Assembly (NCBI RefSeq): GCF_009498275.1
Contig: NZ_CP045643.1
Coordinates: 8,432,001 to 8,496,000, forward strand
DNA: 64,000 nt
DNA from: Streptomyces fagopyri
GTDB taxonomy: Bacteria; Actinomycetota; Actinomycetes; Streptomycetales; Streptomycetaceae
Direction of reading: 5' to 3'
The translations under genes were made by a program, and so were the position numbers. The notes below the pieces were generated by a model that saw only the letters and a program-made list of their open reading frames with translations, did no database searches and was not told the DNA's origin. Positions 42,430 to 51,760 of the stretch are shown here, one piece after another (position 1 is the stretch's first letter; the number at the start of each line of letters is the position of its first letter).

Positions 42430-42924
42430 ATGACGCAGCCTGAGACGCCCGTGAACGAGGGCGGCACGGACACCGAGGCGCCCGTCGGCGCCGGGCCGGC
42501 GCCGGCCTTGGAGCCGACGCCCACCACGATGGTCGTCGGCTCCAAGGTCGTCGCCCGCGTCTACTCGCCGCCCTCCCGCTCCACCCGGGAGACGGGACTC
42601 GCGGGAACCCTGATCGCCCGGCCCGTGGCCGGCACGGGGAGGCTGCCGGTCGCCCGGGCCGTGGCGGGTGCCGGGACGGGGACGCCCACCCGTGCCGTGA
42701 CCGGGTCCGGGAAGCTGAGGCTCGCCTTCGTCTTCCGGTGGATCGCCGTGCGCGGGCCCCGACCCGGACGCGGGCGACCGCGCGGTGTTCGCCGAGGACC
42801 TCGCCGGCGGCGACCGCGCGGGCTCCCTCGTCCAACGGGTCGAGGAGACCCCGCCGGCGACCGTCCTCGCGTCCCTCGGGGCGGAGGGCGCGAGCGCGTG
42901 CTGCCGGCACGGCCGTCGCCGTGA
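42430..42924 (+). pseudogene. Possible broken gene upstream of arginine deiminase
   Basis: An ATG at 42430 opens a frame of 164 codons. Its first about 108 codons look coding, with strong third-position [14 protein letters not shown]..., then three related segments [21 protein letters not shown] and RAVTGSGKL, then [12 protein letters not shown]. After about 42757 this frame turns into Arg/Gly/Pro noise. The next frame gains good codon use ([20 protein letters not shown]) for about 45 codons. A one-base shift near GGGCCCC at 42751-42757 would explain this. No family is recognised, and real decay or sequencing error are both possible. Confidence 0.4.
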
Positions 42925-43061
42925 GGGCGTCGGCCGCGCGACCGCCGTCGGGAGTGCCGCCCCGGCCGTACGCCGGACCCCCTTCCAGTCGTCTCCAGTC
43001 GTCGTCCCGCGACGGGATCCCCCTTCGAACCGTCGTCCCGCGATCCGGGGAAAGGCAGACC

Positions 43062-44324
43062 GTGACCAGTCAGGACAGCACGAACCGTCCGGCGTACGGC
43101 GTCCACTCCGAGGTCGGCCGGCTGCGCAAGGTGCTGGTCTGCGCGCCGGGTCTGGCGCACCGACGGCTCACCCCCACCAACTCCGGCGACCTGCTCTTCG
43201 ACGACGTCATGTGGGTGGAGAACGCCCAGCGCGACCACGCGGACTTCGTGAACAAGCTCCGGGGGCGCGGGGTCGACGTCGTCGAACTGCACGACCTCCT
43301 CGCGCGGACGATGGCACTGCCCGCGGCCCGGGACTGGCTCCTGGACCGGAAGATCACCCCGAACGAGGTCGGCGTCGGTCTCGTCGACGGCACCCGGGCG
43401 TTCCTCGAGTCGCTCGAACCGGCCCCGCTCGCCGAGTTCCTGATCGGCGGCCTGGCCACCGCCGACCTGCCGGACGACTTCCGCTCCGGCTACCTCGCCC
43501 TGGCCCGCGGGTCGACGGGCGGCCGCGAGTACCTGATGCCGCCGCTGCCCAACACCCTGTACACCCGTGACACGACGTGCTGGCTGTACGGCGGCCTCAC
43601 GCTCAACCCGCTCTACTGGCCCGCCCGGCACGACGAGACCCTGCTGATGAAGGCCGTCTACACCTTCCACCCGGACTTCGCGGGCTCCACGGTGTGGTGG
43701 GGCGACCCCGAACGGGACTGGCGGCAGGCCACGTTCGAGGGCGGCGACATCATGCCCGTGGGCAACGGCGTGGTGCTCATGGGCATGAGCGAGCGCACCT
43801 CCCGGCAGGCGATCACCCAGGTCGCCGCCGCGCTCTTCGCGAACGGCGCGGCCGAGCACGTCATCGTGGCGGGCCTGCCCAGACTCCGCTCCGCGATGCA
43901 CCTCGACACCGTGTTCACCTTCGCCGACCGCGACCTGGTCACGCTCTACCCGGCCATCATGGAGGCGGTCCGCACCTTCTCCCTCCGCCCGGCCGACCGG
44001 GCCCCCGGCATCGAACTCACCGACGAGGGTTCACGTCCCTTCACCGAGGTCGTCGCCAAGGCCCTCGGGCTGTCCGAACTGCGCGTCGTCGAGACCGGCG
44101 GTGACGTCTACGCCTCCGAGCGGCAGCAGTGGGACAGCGGGAACAACGCGGTCGCCCTCGAACCGGGTGTGGTCGTCACCTACGACCGCAACACCCAGAC
44201 CAACACGCTGCTGCGGGAGGCCGGTGTCGAGGTCATCACCATCGTGGGCGCCGAACTGGGGCGGGGGCGCGGCGGAGGCCACTGCATGACCTGTCCGATC
44301 GCGCGGGACCCGGTGGAGTTCTGA
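43062..44324 (+). CDS. arcA: Arginine deiminase
   Basis: 420 residues, the usual ADI length, from GTG 43062 with a GGGG-AAAGG ribosome site. Guanidino-group-modifying fold with the known active-site blocks: [12 protein letters not shown], the acidic [18 protein letters not shown] (catalytic His and Asp), and C-terminal [14 protein letters not shown], whose first Cys (about 408) is the nucleophile. It converts arginine to citrulline and ammonia. No arcB or arcC follows, so it may serve nitrogen supply rather than full fermentative ATP production. Confidence 0.96.
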   Translation: MTSQDSTNRPAYGVHSEVGRLRKVLVCAPGLAHRRLTPTNSGDLLFDDVMWVENAQRDHADFVNKLRGRGVDVVELHDLLARTMALPAARDWLLDRKITPNEVGVGLVDGTRAFLESLEPAPLAEFLIGGLATADLPDDFRSGYLALARGSTGGREYLMPPLPNTLYTRDTTCWLYGGLTLNPLYWPARHDETLLMKAVYTFHPDFAGSTVWWGDPERDWRQATFEGGDIMPVGNGVVLMGMSERTSRQAITQVAAALFANGAAEHVIVAGLPRLRSAMHLDTVFTFADRDLVTLYPAIMEAVRTFSLRPADRAPGIELTDEGSRPFTEVVAKALGLSELRVVETGGDVYASERQQWDSGNNAVALEPGVVVTYDRNTQTNTLLREAGVEVITIVGAELGRGRGGGHCMTCPIARDPVEF

Positions 44325-44332
44325 TGGCCGGG

Positions 44333-45955
44333 TCAGAAGGTGTCGGGATCCGCCGCCGCCCAGTCCCGCTCCCAGGACGCCGGCGCCTCGGCGAGCAGAA
44401 CCCCGGGCTCCAGCCACTCGTAGAGCTCCGCGTACGAGCGCACGGTCGTCGCGTCCGTACGCCGCAGCAGTTGGCGGGGGGTGAGCTCGGCGGGATCGCG
44501 TACGCCCATCGCGGCCATGATCCGGGTGGCGCTGCGGACCGTGGCCCGCTGGTAGCGATGCACCCGTACGGACTTGTCGGCCACGTCAAGGACACGGACG
44601 CGGCGCGGATCCTGGGTCGTGATGCCGGTCGGGCAGGTGTTCGTGTGACAGCGCTGCGCCTGGCGGCAGCCGAGGGCGAACAGCATCGCGCGCGCCGCGT
44701 TCGTGTAGTCGGCGCCCTGGAGCAGCCGGGTGACGAGGTCCGCGCCGGTCGCGATTCTGCCGCTCGCGCCGACGCGCACGCGGTCGCGCAGGCCGGTGCC
44801 GACCAACGCGTTGTGCACCGTGATCAGGCCCTCGGTGAGCGGTGTTCCGAGCCGGCCGGAGAACTCCGGGGGCGCGGCCCCGCTGCCGCCCTCCGACCCG
44901 TCGACCACGATGAAGTCGGGCGTGACCCCTTCCGCGAGCATCGCCTTGCACACGGCGAGGAACGCGCGGCGCGAACCGACGCAGAGCTTGAGACCGGTCG
45001 GCTTGCCGCCCGCCGCCCGCCGCATCCGGGCGATGAACGCCACGAGTTCGCGGGGGGTCGAGAAAGCCTGGTGGCACGGCGGCGAGAGCACGGTCCGTCC
45101 CGCCGTGACGCCCCGCACCCGGGCGATCTCGGCGCTCACCTTCGCGCCGGGCAACACCCCGCCGACGCCCGGATGCGCGCCCTGGGACAGCTTGAGCGAC
45201 ACGCACCTGACCTCCGGCAGTGCCGCCTTGTCCGCGAACTCCCTCTCCTCGAAGCCTCCTTCGGCCGTCCGGCAGCCGAAGTACCCGGTGCCGATCTCCC
45301 AGACCAGATCGCCGCCGCCGCGCAGGTGATGATCCGACAGGCCGCCCTCGCCGGTGTCGTGCGCGAAACCGCCCAGCGCCGCGGCCCTGTTGAGCGCGAG
45401 GACCGCGTTCGCGGACAGCGCTCCGAAGCTCATCGCCGAGACGTTCAGCAGGGCCATGTCGTACGGCTGGGTGCAGTCGGGACCCCCGACACGGATCACG
45501 GGTGGTCTCTCCGGCGCCTCGACCGGGCTCATCGAGGGCACCAGCGACTCGTACCCCGCGCCGTACACGTCCCGCTCGGTGCCGAACGGTTCCGGTGCCT
45601 CGGCGCCGGCGGCCCGCGCATGGACGAGGTCGCGCAGCGCACGGTCGTACGGACGCCCGTCCTGGTTCCGCTCGACGACGTGGCGCTGCACATGTGGCCG
45701 TACGGCTTCCGCGAGGAAGCGCAGATGGCCCAGCAGAGGGAGATTCCGCAGCTCCGAGTGGCGGGTCTGGGTCAGATCCCACGCTCCTACCGCCGTCAGC
45801 GCCAGCAGGACGCCCGCCGCGCACCACCACCAGGCCGAGATCGCACACGCCAGGACCAGGGCCCCGGCCAGGCCGAGGACCACGAGCAGCAGCGAAAGCA
45901 TCCGGCGCACACCACGAGTGAAGCGCACGTGACGCAAAGGGGCGAAAGCGGGCAA
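44333..45955 (-). CDS. Membrane-anchored FMN-binding glutamate-synthase-family protein
   Basis: 540 residues if read from TTG 45955; GTG 45928 or ATG 45901 are equally possible, as none has a good ribosome site. Two close hydrophobic helices (LLLVVLGLAGALVLACAI and WWWCAAGVLLALTAV) anchor the N-terminus. The rest is the Glu_synthase TIM barrel with SFGALSANAVLALNRAA, SLKLSQGAHPGVGG, FIVVDGSEGGSGAAPPEF and the cysteine motif CRQAQRCHTNTCPTGITTQDP. This stand-alone family lacks the glutaminase part, and its true reaction is uncertain. It ends 8 bp from the convergent arcA stop. Confidence 0.88.
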   Translation of the reverse strand: MPAFAPLRHVRFTRGVRRMLSLLLVVLGLAGALVLACAISAWWWCAAGVLLALTAVGAWDLTQTRHSELRNLPLLGHLRFLAEAVRPHVQRHVVERNQDGRPYDRALRDLVHARAAGAEAPEPFGTERDVYGAGYESLVPSMSPVEAPERPPVIRVGGPDCTQPYDMALLNVSAMSFGALSANAVLALNRAAALGGFAHDTGEGGLSDHHLRGGGDLVWEIGTGYFGCRTAEGGFEEREFADKAALPEVRCVSLKLSQGAHPGVGGVLPGAKVSAEIARVRGVTAGRTVLSPPCHQAFSTPRELVAFIARMRRAAGGKPTGLKLCVGSRRAFLAVCKAMLAEGVTPDFIVVDGSEGGSGAAPPEFSGRLGTPLTEGLITVHNALVGTGLRDRVRVGASGRIATGADLVTRLLQGADYTNAARAMLFALGCRQAQRCHTNTCPTGITTQDPRRVRVLDVADKSVRVHRYQRATVRSATRIMAAMGVRDPAELTPRQLLRRTDATTVRSYAELYEWLEPGVLLAEAPASWERDWAAADPDTF

Positions 45956-46246
45956 TGCTCACGGAGGTCCCCACGTCTGCCGGGGAATTCTTTACCCGTG
46001 GCCGATTCCGGCCGGGAGTGGCCCGATGGTGAGCGGGCGGACGGGTCCGTCCGGGGTAAAACGCGGCCGGAACCGGCGGGGTCGCTGGGCCGGCCGGGTT
46101 ACGCCGGTGTTGACGGGGCCGGCCGGCGGGGCGCAGCCTCAAGAAATAGCTGCCGGATACAACTGGTTTTCCGGAAGCGATCGCGCGACCCTGTAGGTGC
46201 AGGTGAGCGTGGCGGCTCCCGGTGAACCGGACGCAGGAGGTAACGC

Positions 46247-48088
46247 ATGTGCGGCATCACCGGTTGGGTCTCCTTCGACCGCGATCTGCGTGCCGAGGGC
46301 GAGACTTTGGACGCAATGACGGAGACGATGTCCTGCCGCGGTCCCGACGACCGCGGCACCTGGTCCGAGGGCCCCGCGGCCCTGGGACACCGCAGGCTCG
46401 CGATCATCGACCTGCCCGGTGGGCGACAGCCGATGACCGCCGCGACCCCGGAGGGCACGGTCGCGCTGGTCTACTCGGGCGAGGCCTACAACTTCACCGA
46501 GCTGCGCCGTGAGCTGACCGGCCGCGGTCACGGCTTCTCGACCGACTCCGACACGGAGGTCGTGCTGCGCGGCTACCTGGAGTGGGGCGCGGAGCTCGCC
46601 GGGCGGCTCAACGGCATGTACGCGTTCGCCGTCTGGGACGGTCGCCACGACAAGCTCGTGATGATCCGCGACCGCATGGGCATCAAGCCCTTCTACTACT
46701 ACCCGACCCCCGACGGCGTCCTGTTCGGTTCCGAACCCAAGGCGATCCTGGCCAATCCGCTCGCCCGCGCGAGGGTGCGCCTCGACGGTCTGCGGGAGCT
46801 CTTCACCTTCGTCAAGACACCCGGGCACGCGATCTGGGACGGCATGCACGAGGTCGAACCCGGCACCGTCGTCACCGTCGACCGCTCCGGTCTGCGCCGG
46901 CACGTGTACTGGCAACTGGAGACCCGGCCGCAGACCGACGACCGCGACACCTCCGTCGCCGCGGTGCGCACGCTCCTCGACGACATCGTGCGCCGCCAGC
47001 TCGTCGCGGACGTGCCGCGCTGCACCCTGCTCTCCGGCGGCCTCGACTCCTCCGCCATGACCGCGCTCGCCGCCCGGCAGCTCGCCGAACACGGTGAGCG
47101 GGTGCGCAGCTTCGCCGTCGACTTCGTCGGCCAGACCGACCACTTCGTCGCGGACGAACTGCGCGCGACCCCGGACACCCCCTTCGTGCACGACGTGGCC
47201 CGCGCCTCCGGCACCGACCACCGCGACATCGTGCTGGACGCGCAGGCCCTGGCCGATCTGGACGTCCGGGCCAAGGTGATCAGGGCCCGCGACCTCCCGA
47301 TGGGCTTCGGTGACATGGACGCCTCGCTGTATCTGCTGTTCCAGGCCGTCCGCGAGCACTCCACCGTCGCGCTCTCCGGGGAGTCGGCCGACGAGGTGTT
47401 CGGCGGCTACCTGCAGTTCTTCGACGAGGAGGCCCGTAACGCCGACACCTTCCCGTGGCTCGTCCGGTTCTCACGCGACTTCGGCGACGACGCCGACGTC
47501 CTGCGCCCCGACCTCACCGAGGCGATGGACCTGGAGGCGTACGTCGCGGACGGCTACCGCACGGCCGTCGCCGGAATCCGGCGCCTGGACGGCGAGAGCG
47601 ACTTCGAGTACCGGATGCGGCGGATCTGCCACCTCCACCTGACCCGCTTCGTACGGGTCCTGCTCGACCGCAAGGACCGGACCAGCATGGCGGTCGGCCT
47701 GGAGGTGCGGGTGCCGTTCTGCGACCACCGGCTCGTCGAGTACGTGTACAACACGCCGTGGGCCCTGAAGTCCTTCGACGGCCGGGAGAAGAGCCTGCTG
47801 CGGGAGGCGACCGCGGACGTGATCCCGAAGTCCGTGTACGACAGGGTCAAGAGCCCCTACCCGTCCACCCAGGACCCCAAGTACGCGGTCGCCCTCCAGG
47901 ACCACGCGAAGGACCTGCTGGCCAGGCCGACGCATCCGGTCTTCGACCTCGTGGACGCCGAGCGGCTCCGCCGGGCCGCCCACCGCGACACCCCGCAGAT
48001 CACGCAGGCGTCGCGGCGGGGCCTGGAACGGACGCTGGACCTCGCGCTGTGGCTGGACCTCTACTCCCCGGAGGTGTCCTTCAGCTGA
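46247..48088 (+). CDS. asnB: Asparagine synthase (glutamine-hydrolysing)
   Basis: 613 residues from ATG 46247, behind AGGAGG. The N-terminal class-2 glutaminase begins at Cys2 (MCGITGWVSFD), with CRGPDDRGTW and SDTEVVLRGYLEWG. The synthetase domain has the PP-loop CTLLSGGLDSSAMTAL, then VALSGESADEVFGGY and CHLHLTRFVRVLLDRKDRTSMAVGLEVRVPFCDHRLVEY. It makes asparagine from aspartate, glutamine and ATP. The 291-bp upstream region divides it from the glutamate-synthase-like gene and holds distant TTTACCC/GGGTAAA half-sites (45991 and 46054). Its end overlaps the convergent gene by 8 bp. Confidence 0.95.
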   Translation: MCGITGWVSFDRDLRAEGETLDAMTETMSCRGPDDRGTWSEGPAALGHRRLAIIDLPGGRQPMTAATPEGTVALVYSGEAYNFTELRRELTGRGHGFSTDSDTEVVLRGYLEWGAELAGRLNGMYAFAVWDGRHDKLVMIRDRMGIKPFYYYPTPDGVLFGSEPKAILANPLARARVRLDGLRELFTFVKTPGHAIWDGMHEVEPGTVVTVDRSGLRRHVYWQLETRPQTDDRDTSVAAVRTLLDDIVRRQLVADVPRCTLLSGGLDSSAMTALAARQLAEHGERVRSFAVDFVGQTDHFVADELRATPDTPFVHDVARASGTDHRDIVLDAQALADLDVRAKVIRARDLPMGFGDMDASLYLLFQAVREHSTVALSGESADEVFGGYLQFFDEEARNADTFPWLVRFSRDFGDDADVLRPDLTEAMDLEAYVADGYRTAVAGIRRLDGESDFEYRMRRICHLHLTRFVRVLLDRKDRTSMAVGLEVRVPFCDHRLVEYVYNTPWALKSFDGREKSLLREATADVIPKSVYDRVKSPYPSTQDPKYAVALQDHAKDLLARPTHPVFDLVDAERLRRAAHRDTPQITQASRRGLERTLDLALWLDLYSPEVSFS

Positions 48089-48599
48089 GCTGCCGGTCGG
48101 CGGCGGCCTGCGAGGACCGCCACCACGTGGTGACCGGCTCCCACACGAGGACGGCGTCCCCCGCGCCCAGCTCCCGGGCCGTGAAGGAACGCCCGAACCG
48201 CGCGGGGTCCGCCGAGACGCTGATCGAGTCCACCCGGCGGGCCTCGGGGTCGGCGCGGTCGGCGATGGTCCGTACGGCCGCGTACGCCGTCCGGCCCACG
48301 CCGATCCGGTAGGGCCCGCTGTCACCGGGGGGCACCGGCAGGGCCGCCCCGTCGAGATCTCCGAAGACGACGGTGGGGATGCGGTCGACGGTGCACGTCC
48401 GCGCGGACCGGTTGGTCACGCTGATGTGCACCACCCTGGGGTCGGCGGCTTGGTGGGCGCGGACGACGACGGACCTGGCGGCGCACTTGGCGGGCTGGGC
48501 CGCGGCGGCCGGACCGGTGGCGGCCGAACCGCTCTGCGGCACGGCGAGGAGCAGTGCGGCGGCGGCGGACGGAAGGGCGAGAACGGAGCGGAAGCGCAT
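48081..48599 (-). CDS. Secreted DUF4232-like protein
   Basis: 172 residues from ATG 48599. A signal peptide (MRFRSVLALPSAAAALLLAV, cleavage near AAAAQPA) precedes one beta-rich domain with KCAARSVVVRAHQ and VTNRSARTCTVDRIPTVVF. These are the two cysteines and the N.S...C pattern of DUF4232. A VSADPARFGRSF strand follows. It is exported and its function is unknown. The last 8 bp overlap asnB on the other strand. Confidence 0.75.
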   Translation of the reverse strand: MRFRSVLALPSAAAALLLAVPQSGSAATGPAAAAQPAKCAARSVVVRAHQAADPRVVHISVTNRSARTCTVDRIPTVVFGDLDGAALPVPPGDSGPYRIGVGRTAYAAVRTIADRADPEARRVDSISVSADPARFGRSFTARELGAGDAVLVWEPVTTWWRSSQAAADRQLS

Positions 48600-48748
48600 C
48601 GGTGGGTTCCCCTGTTTCGGTCACGACGGTCGGTCACGTACGGTGCGGCGCGCGTGGGCGACGCCCGCACAGTCTGACGACCGGAGGGCACAAGGGGTTG
48701 TATCCGACTTGTCGGCTTCAGCGCGTCGCGCCGGTTCCATCACGTGCG

Positions 48749-50350
48749 TCAGGGGTTGTCCCTTCCGCTCTCCGGGCCGCAGGAACTGCCGTTGTCCGGC
48801 AGGGAGCCGTACAGCAGGAAGTCGTCGACCTTCTGGTGCACGCACTTGGAGGAGGCGTACCCGGTGTGGCCCTCACCCTTGTTGTCGAGCACCACGGCGG
48901 AGGAGCCGAGCCGGGCGGCGGTCTCCTCGGTCCAGCGGTACGGGGTCGCGGGGTCCCCGCGGGTGCCCACGAGCAGCATTTTCGGGGTCCGCACATTGCG
49001 CACCTTGTCACGGATGTAGTCGGTCCCCCTGGGGCGGCCGTGGCACAGCAGCACCTGGGTGAGCCGGTACCGGCCGAAGACCGGCGACGCCTGCTCGTAG
49101 GCGGTGCGCAGCGCGTCCACGTCCTTGGCGGCCCGCTCGGCACTCGGCCGGTCCGGGTCGTCCGCGCAGTTGATCGCCATGAACGCCGCGGGCAGGTTGT
49201 CGACGGGAATGTCGGCGGGGTCGACGAGCCCGGCGTGCGGAGCGGCCGTCGCCCGCGGGGTACCCGTCGTGCGCGACGCCGGTAGGGAGGCGCCGCCGAT
49301 CGACAACCGCATGAGCCCCTGGGTGTCACCGTCCTCGACGAGCGAGCCGAGCGCCCGCTCCAGGGCCGGCCACATCTCCCGGCTGTACAGCGCCTGACCG
49401 ATCGCACCCGCGAGATCCTGGCCCGAGAACATCTGCCCGAGACCGGTCGGCACCGGATCCCGGTCCAGCGAGGCGACGAGCCGGACGACCTGCTGCCGGG
49501 CCTCGCGCGGATCCTCCCCGAAGGGACAGGACACGTCCTGGGTGCACCAGGTGAGGAAGTCGTCCAGGGCGGTCTGCTGACCCTCGGCGCCCACGAGCCC
49601 CTGCTCGGCCATCGACTCGGTGAGCGTGTCCACCCCGTCGAGCACCATTCGGCCGGTCTTCTTCGGGAACTGGGCCGCGTACACCGCGCCCAGGCGGGTT
49701 CCGTACGAGAATCCGAGGTAGTTGAGCTTCTTGTCGCCCAGCGCCTGGCGCATCACGTCCATGTCCCTGGACGCGTCGACCGTCCCCATGTGGAGCAGCA
49801 CCGGCCCGGAGTGCGCCGCGCACTCGGAGGCGACCTTCCGCAGCGCCTTGAGCACGGCCTGCGGATCGCCGCCGTCGGTGACGGTCCCCGCCGCGTCGGA
49901 CGTCTGGTCGGCCCCTTCGCCACAGCTCACGGGCGAGGACTGGCCCACGCCCCGGGGATCGAAGGTCACCACGTCGTAGCCGTTGGTGAGGTCCATGAAG
50001 TCCTTGCCGCCGCCCTGGGCGAGCTCGGCGATCCCCGCGCCCCCCGGACCGCCGAAGTTCAGCAGCACGGACCCCCTGGACTTGCCCGTCGCGCGGTACC
50101 GGGCCAGCGCGACGTCGAGGGTCCCGTTCTTCGGGTGCGCGTAGTCCAGCGGGACGGTCACCTTTCCGCACTGGAGGTCGGCGGGCATCCCGTCGCCCGC
50201 GCAGGCCCCCCAGGTGATCTTCTGGCGGTAGAAGCGGGACAGGTCGGGGGCGTCGGCGGCCACGGCGGACGAGGGCAGCCCCGCCGTCAGCAGAACCAGG
50301 GTCGCCGCGCCGGCTCCGACGTACGTCCAGCGGTGGTGCACGGACAGCAT
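48749..50350 (-). CDS. Secreted tripeptidyl-aminopeptidase-like alpha/beta hydrolase (S33)
   Basis: 533 residues from ATG 50350, chosen because GGAGG lies 6 nt upstream; the longer frame has none. A signal peptide (WTYVGAGAATLVLLTAGL ... AVAAD) leads to the alpha/beta-hydrolase core: oxyanion loop LNFGGPGGAG, nucleophile elbow LGFSYGTRLG, Asp in MLLVGTRGDPATPY and His in EGHTGYAS. The C-terminal TAP-like extension and the length match Streptomyces tripeptidyl aminopeptidases, which release N-terminal tripeptides from secreted proteins. Confidence 0.92.
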   Translation of the reverse strand: MLSVHHRWTYVGAGAATLVLLTAGLPSSAVAADAPDLSRFYRQKITWGACAGDGMPADLQCGKVTVPLDYAHPKNGTLDVALARYRATGKSRGSVLLNFGGPGGAGIAELAQGGGKDFMDLTNGYDVVTFDPRGVGQSSPVSCGEGADQTSDAAGTVTDGGDPQAVLKALRKVASECAAHSGPVLLHMGTVDASRDMDVMRQALGDKKLNYLGFSYGTRLGAVYAAQFPKKTGRMVLDGVDTLTESMAEQGLVGAEGQQTALDDFLTWCTQDVSCPFGEDPREARQQVVRLVASLDRDPVPTGLGQMFSGQDLAGAIGQALYSREMWPALERALGSLVEDGDTQGLMRLSIGGASLPASRTTGTPRATAAPHAGLVDPADIPVDNLPAAFMAINCADDPDRPSAERAAKDVDALRTAYEQASPVFGRYRLTQVLLCHGRPRGTDYIRDKVRNVRTPKMLLVGTRGDPATPYRWTEETAARLGSSAVVLDNKGEGHTGYASSKCVHQKVDDFLLYGSLPDNGSSCGPESGRDNP

Positions 50351-50688
50351 GCGGGCCTCCAGGGACAGCGGGAGCCGGACCGGGATGCCCTCCCGGTCAC
50401 GACACGAATCACGATAGGCGGGGGTCCGGGAGCGCGCCTCCGGGCGGACGGTCCGCACTCACTTGCCGCACCCTCCCGCCACACACCGCGGGTATCGCGG
50501 AGGGCTCCCGGTGCCCGGGGGACTCCGGCCCGGGGCGGCGACGGCCCGCTCGGGGCGCGCCCGGATCAGTTCGATAAGCGTGACGCTCGATGGAGTGAAA
50601 GCCCGATAAGCCATAACTCGGATGGTTCTCTCGCGTTTTACGCGGTGCGGGTGAGTGCCCGCGACCATGTCTGAAAGGGAGGGAACCT
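50351..50688. promoter_or_regulatory. Divergent promoter region of the hydrolase and chaplin genes
   Basis: 338 bp without a gene. Near the chaplin start are two direct CGATAAGC copies (50572-50579 and 50604-50611), 32 bp apart, in the least GC-rich part. They may be binding sites for a developmental regulator; no consensus promoter could be fixed by eye. Confidence 0.35.
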
Positions 50689-51435
50689 GTGAAACGGGTT
50701 ACCCGGAACGGATTGATCGCCGCAGCGGCCGCATCGGGCGCGCTGGCCGTGACGATGCCGGCGTTCGCCGACTCCGCGGCGCAGGGCGGTACGGCGGGCT
50801 CACCCGGACTGATCTCCGGCGACACCATCCAGCTCCCTGTGCACGTCCCCGTGAACGCCTGCGGGAACACCGTGAACGTGGCCGGTCTCCTCAACCCCGC
50901 GGCGGGCAACAGCTGCGCCAACGCCGGCGACGGCGCCGCCGTCCGCGGGGCGGGCACCGGCGGCCGCGTCGGCGGGCACGGCCCCGGTGCGGCCGGCCCG
51001 CGCTCCGGCCATGGCGGCGCGCACAACGGCAGGGCCTCGGGTCCGGCGGTCGGCGGGGCGCTCGCACAGGGAAGCGGAAAGGATTCTCCCGGTGTGCTCT
51101 CCGGTGACGGCCTGCAACTGCCGGTCGACCTTCCGGTGAACGTCAGCGGCAACTCCGTGACCGCGATCGGCCTCGGCAACGCCTCGGTGGGCAACACGTC
51201 CACGAACACCTCGGACGGTGTGCCCGACCGGCCCGCGACGCCGACCCCGGCGCCGAAGCCCCCGACCAGGGCGGCCGTGCCCGAGAAGGCGCCGTACCGG
51301 GCGGCCGAACAGCCCATGGCCTCCCTCGCGCACACGGGTGCCGACCAGACGGTGCCGGCGATCGCCGTGAGCGCGGCGCTCCTGCTGGGCGGGGCGGTGC
51401 TCTACCGGCGGTTCAGGCCCGCCGCGCTCCGCTGA
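50689..51435 (+). CDS. Long chaplin with two chaplin domains and a sortase signal
   Basis: 248 residues from GTG 50689, with GGGAGGG upstream. A signal peptide (to about residue 28) is followed by chaplin domain 1 (38-80, ending VNACGNTVNVAGLLNPAAGN, Cys58 and Cys76) and a Gly/Ala/His linker. Domain 2 (133-177) has no cysteine. A Pro-rich wall spacer leads to LAHTG (213-217), a hydrophobic helix and an RRFR tail. Long chaplins (ChpA-C class) are attached to the wall by sortase and seed the amyloid surface layer of aerial hyphae. Confidence 0.95.
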   Translation: MKRVTRNGLIAAAAASGALAVTMPAFADSAAQGGTAGSPGLISGDTIQLPVHVPVNACGNTVNVAGLLNPAAGNSCANAGDGAAVRGAGTGGRVGGHGPGAAGPRSGHGGAHNGRASGPAVGGALAQGSGKDSPGVLSGDGLQLPVDLPVNVSGNSVTAIGLGNASVGNTSTNTSDGVPDRPATPTPAPKPPTRAAVPEKAPYRAAEQPMASLAHTGADQTVPAIAVSAALLLGGAVLYRRFRPAALR

Positions 51436-51458
51436 ACCGGCGGTACGACGGCGGCGGA

Positions 51459-51488
51459 AGGCCCCACCGGGCGTGACCGGTGGGGCCT
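51459..51488 (+). terminator. Hairpin terminator of the chaplin gene
   Basis: Perfect 12-bp arms (51459-51470 and 51477-51488) with a 6-nt loop lie 23 bp past the chaplin stop. The remaining bases to 51760 hold no recognised gene. Confidence 0.8.
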
Positions 51489-51760
51489 CGTATATGTCGT
51501 GCCGTGTGTCGTGCCCCGTGCCCGTTCGTATGTCCCGTCGCGGTCGGCCGCGTCTGCGCCCTTCCGTTCCCGTTTCCGCCGCGGGTGAGCCGAGCCGAGC
51601 GGTTCCGGCCGACCGGGCGCCCGCCGGGCGGTGGGGGCGGAAATCCCCGTGGAGATCCGCAAAGATGGTGCGGGCGCGCCCGGCCCCGTACGTCCCCACG
51701 TACCCCGGCAGCCGACTCCGCGTCCGGCACCCGGCACCACCCAGCGAATGGAGCGCACAG

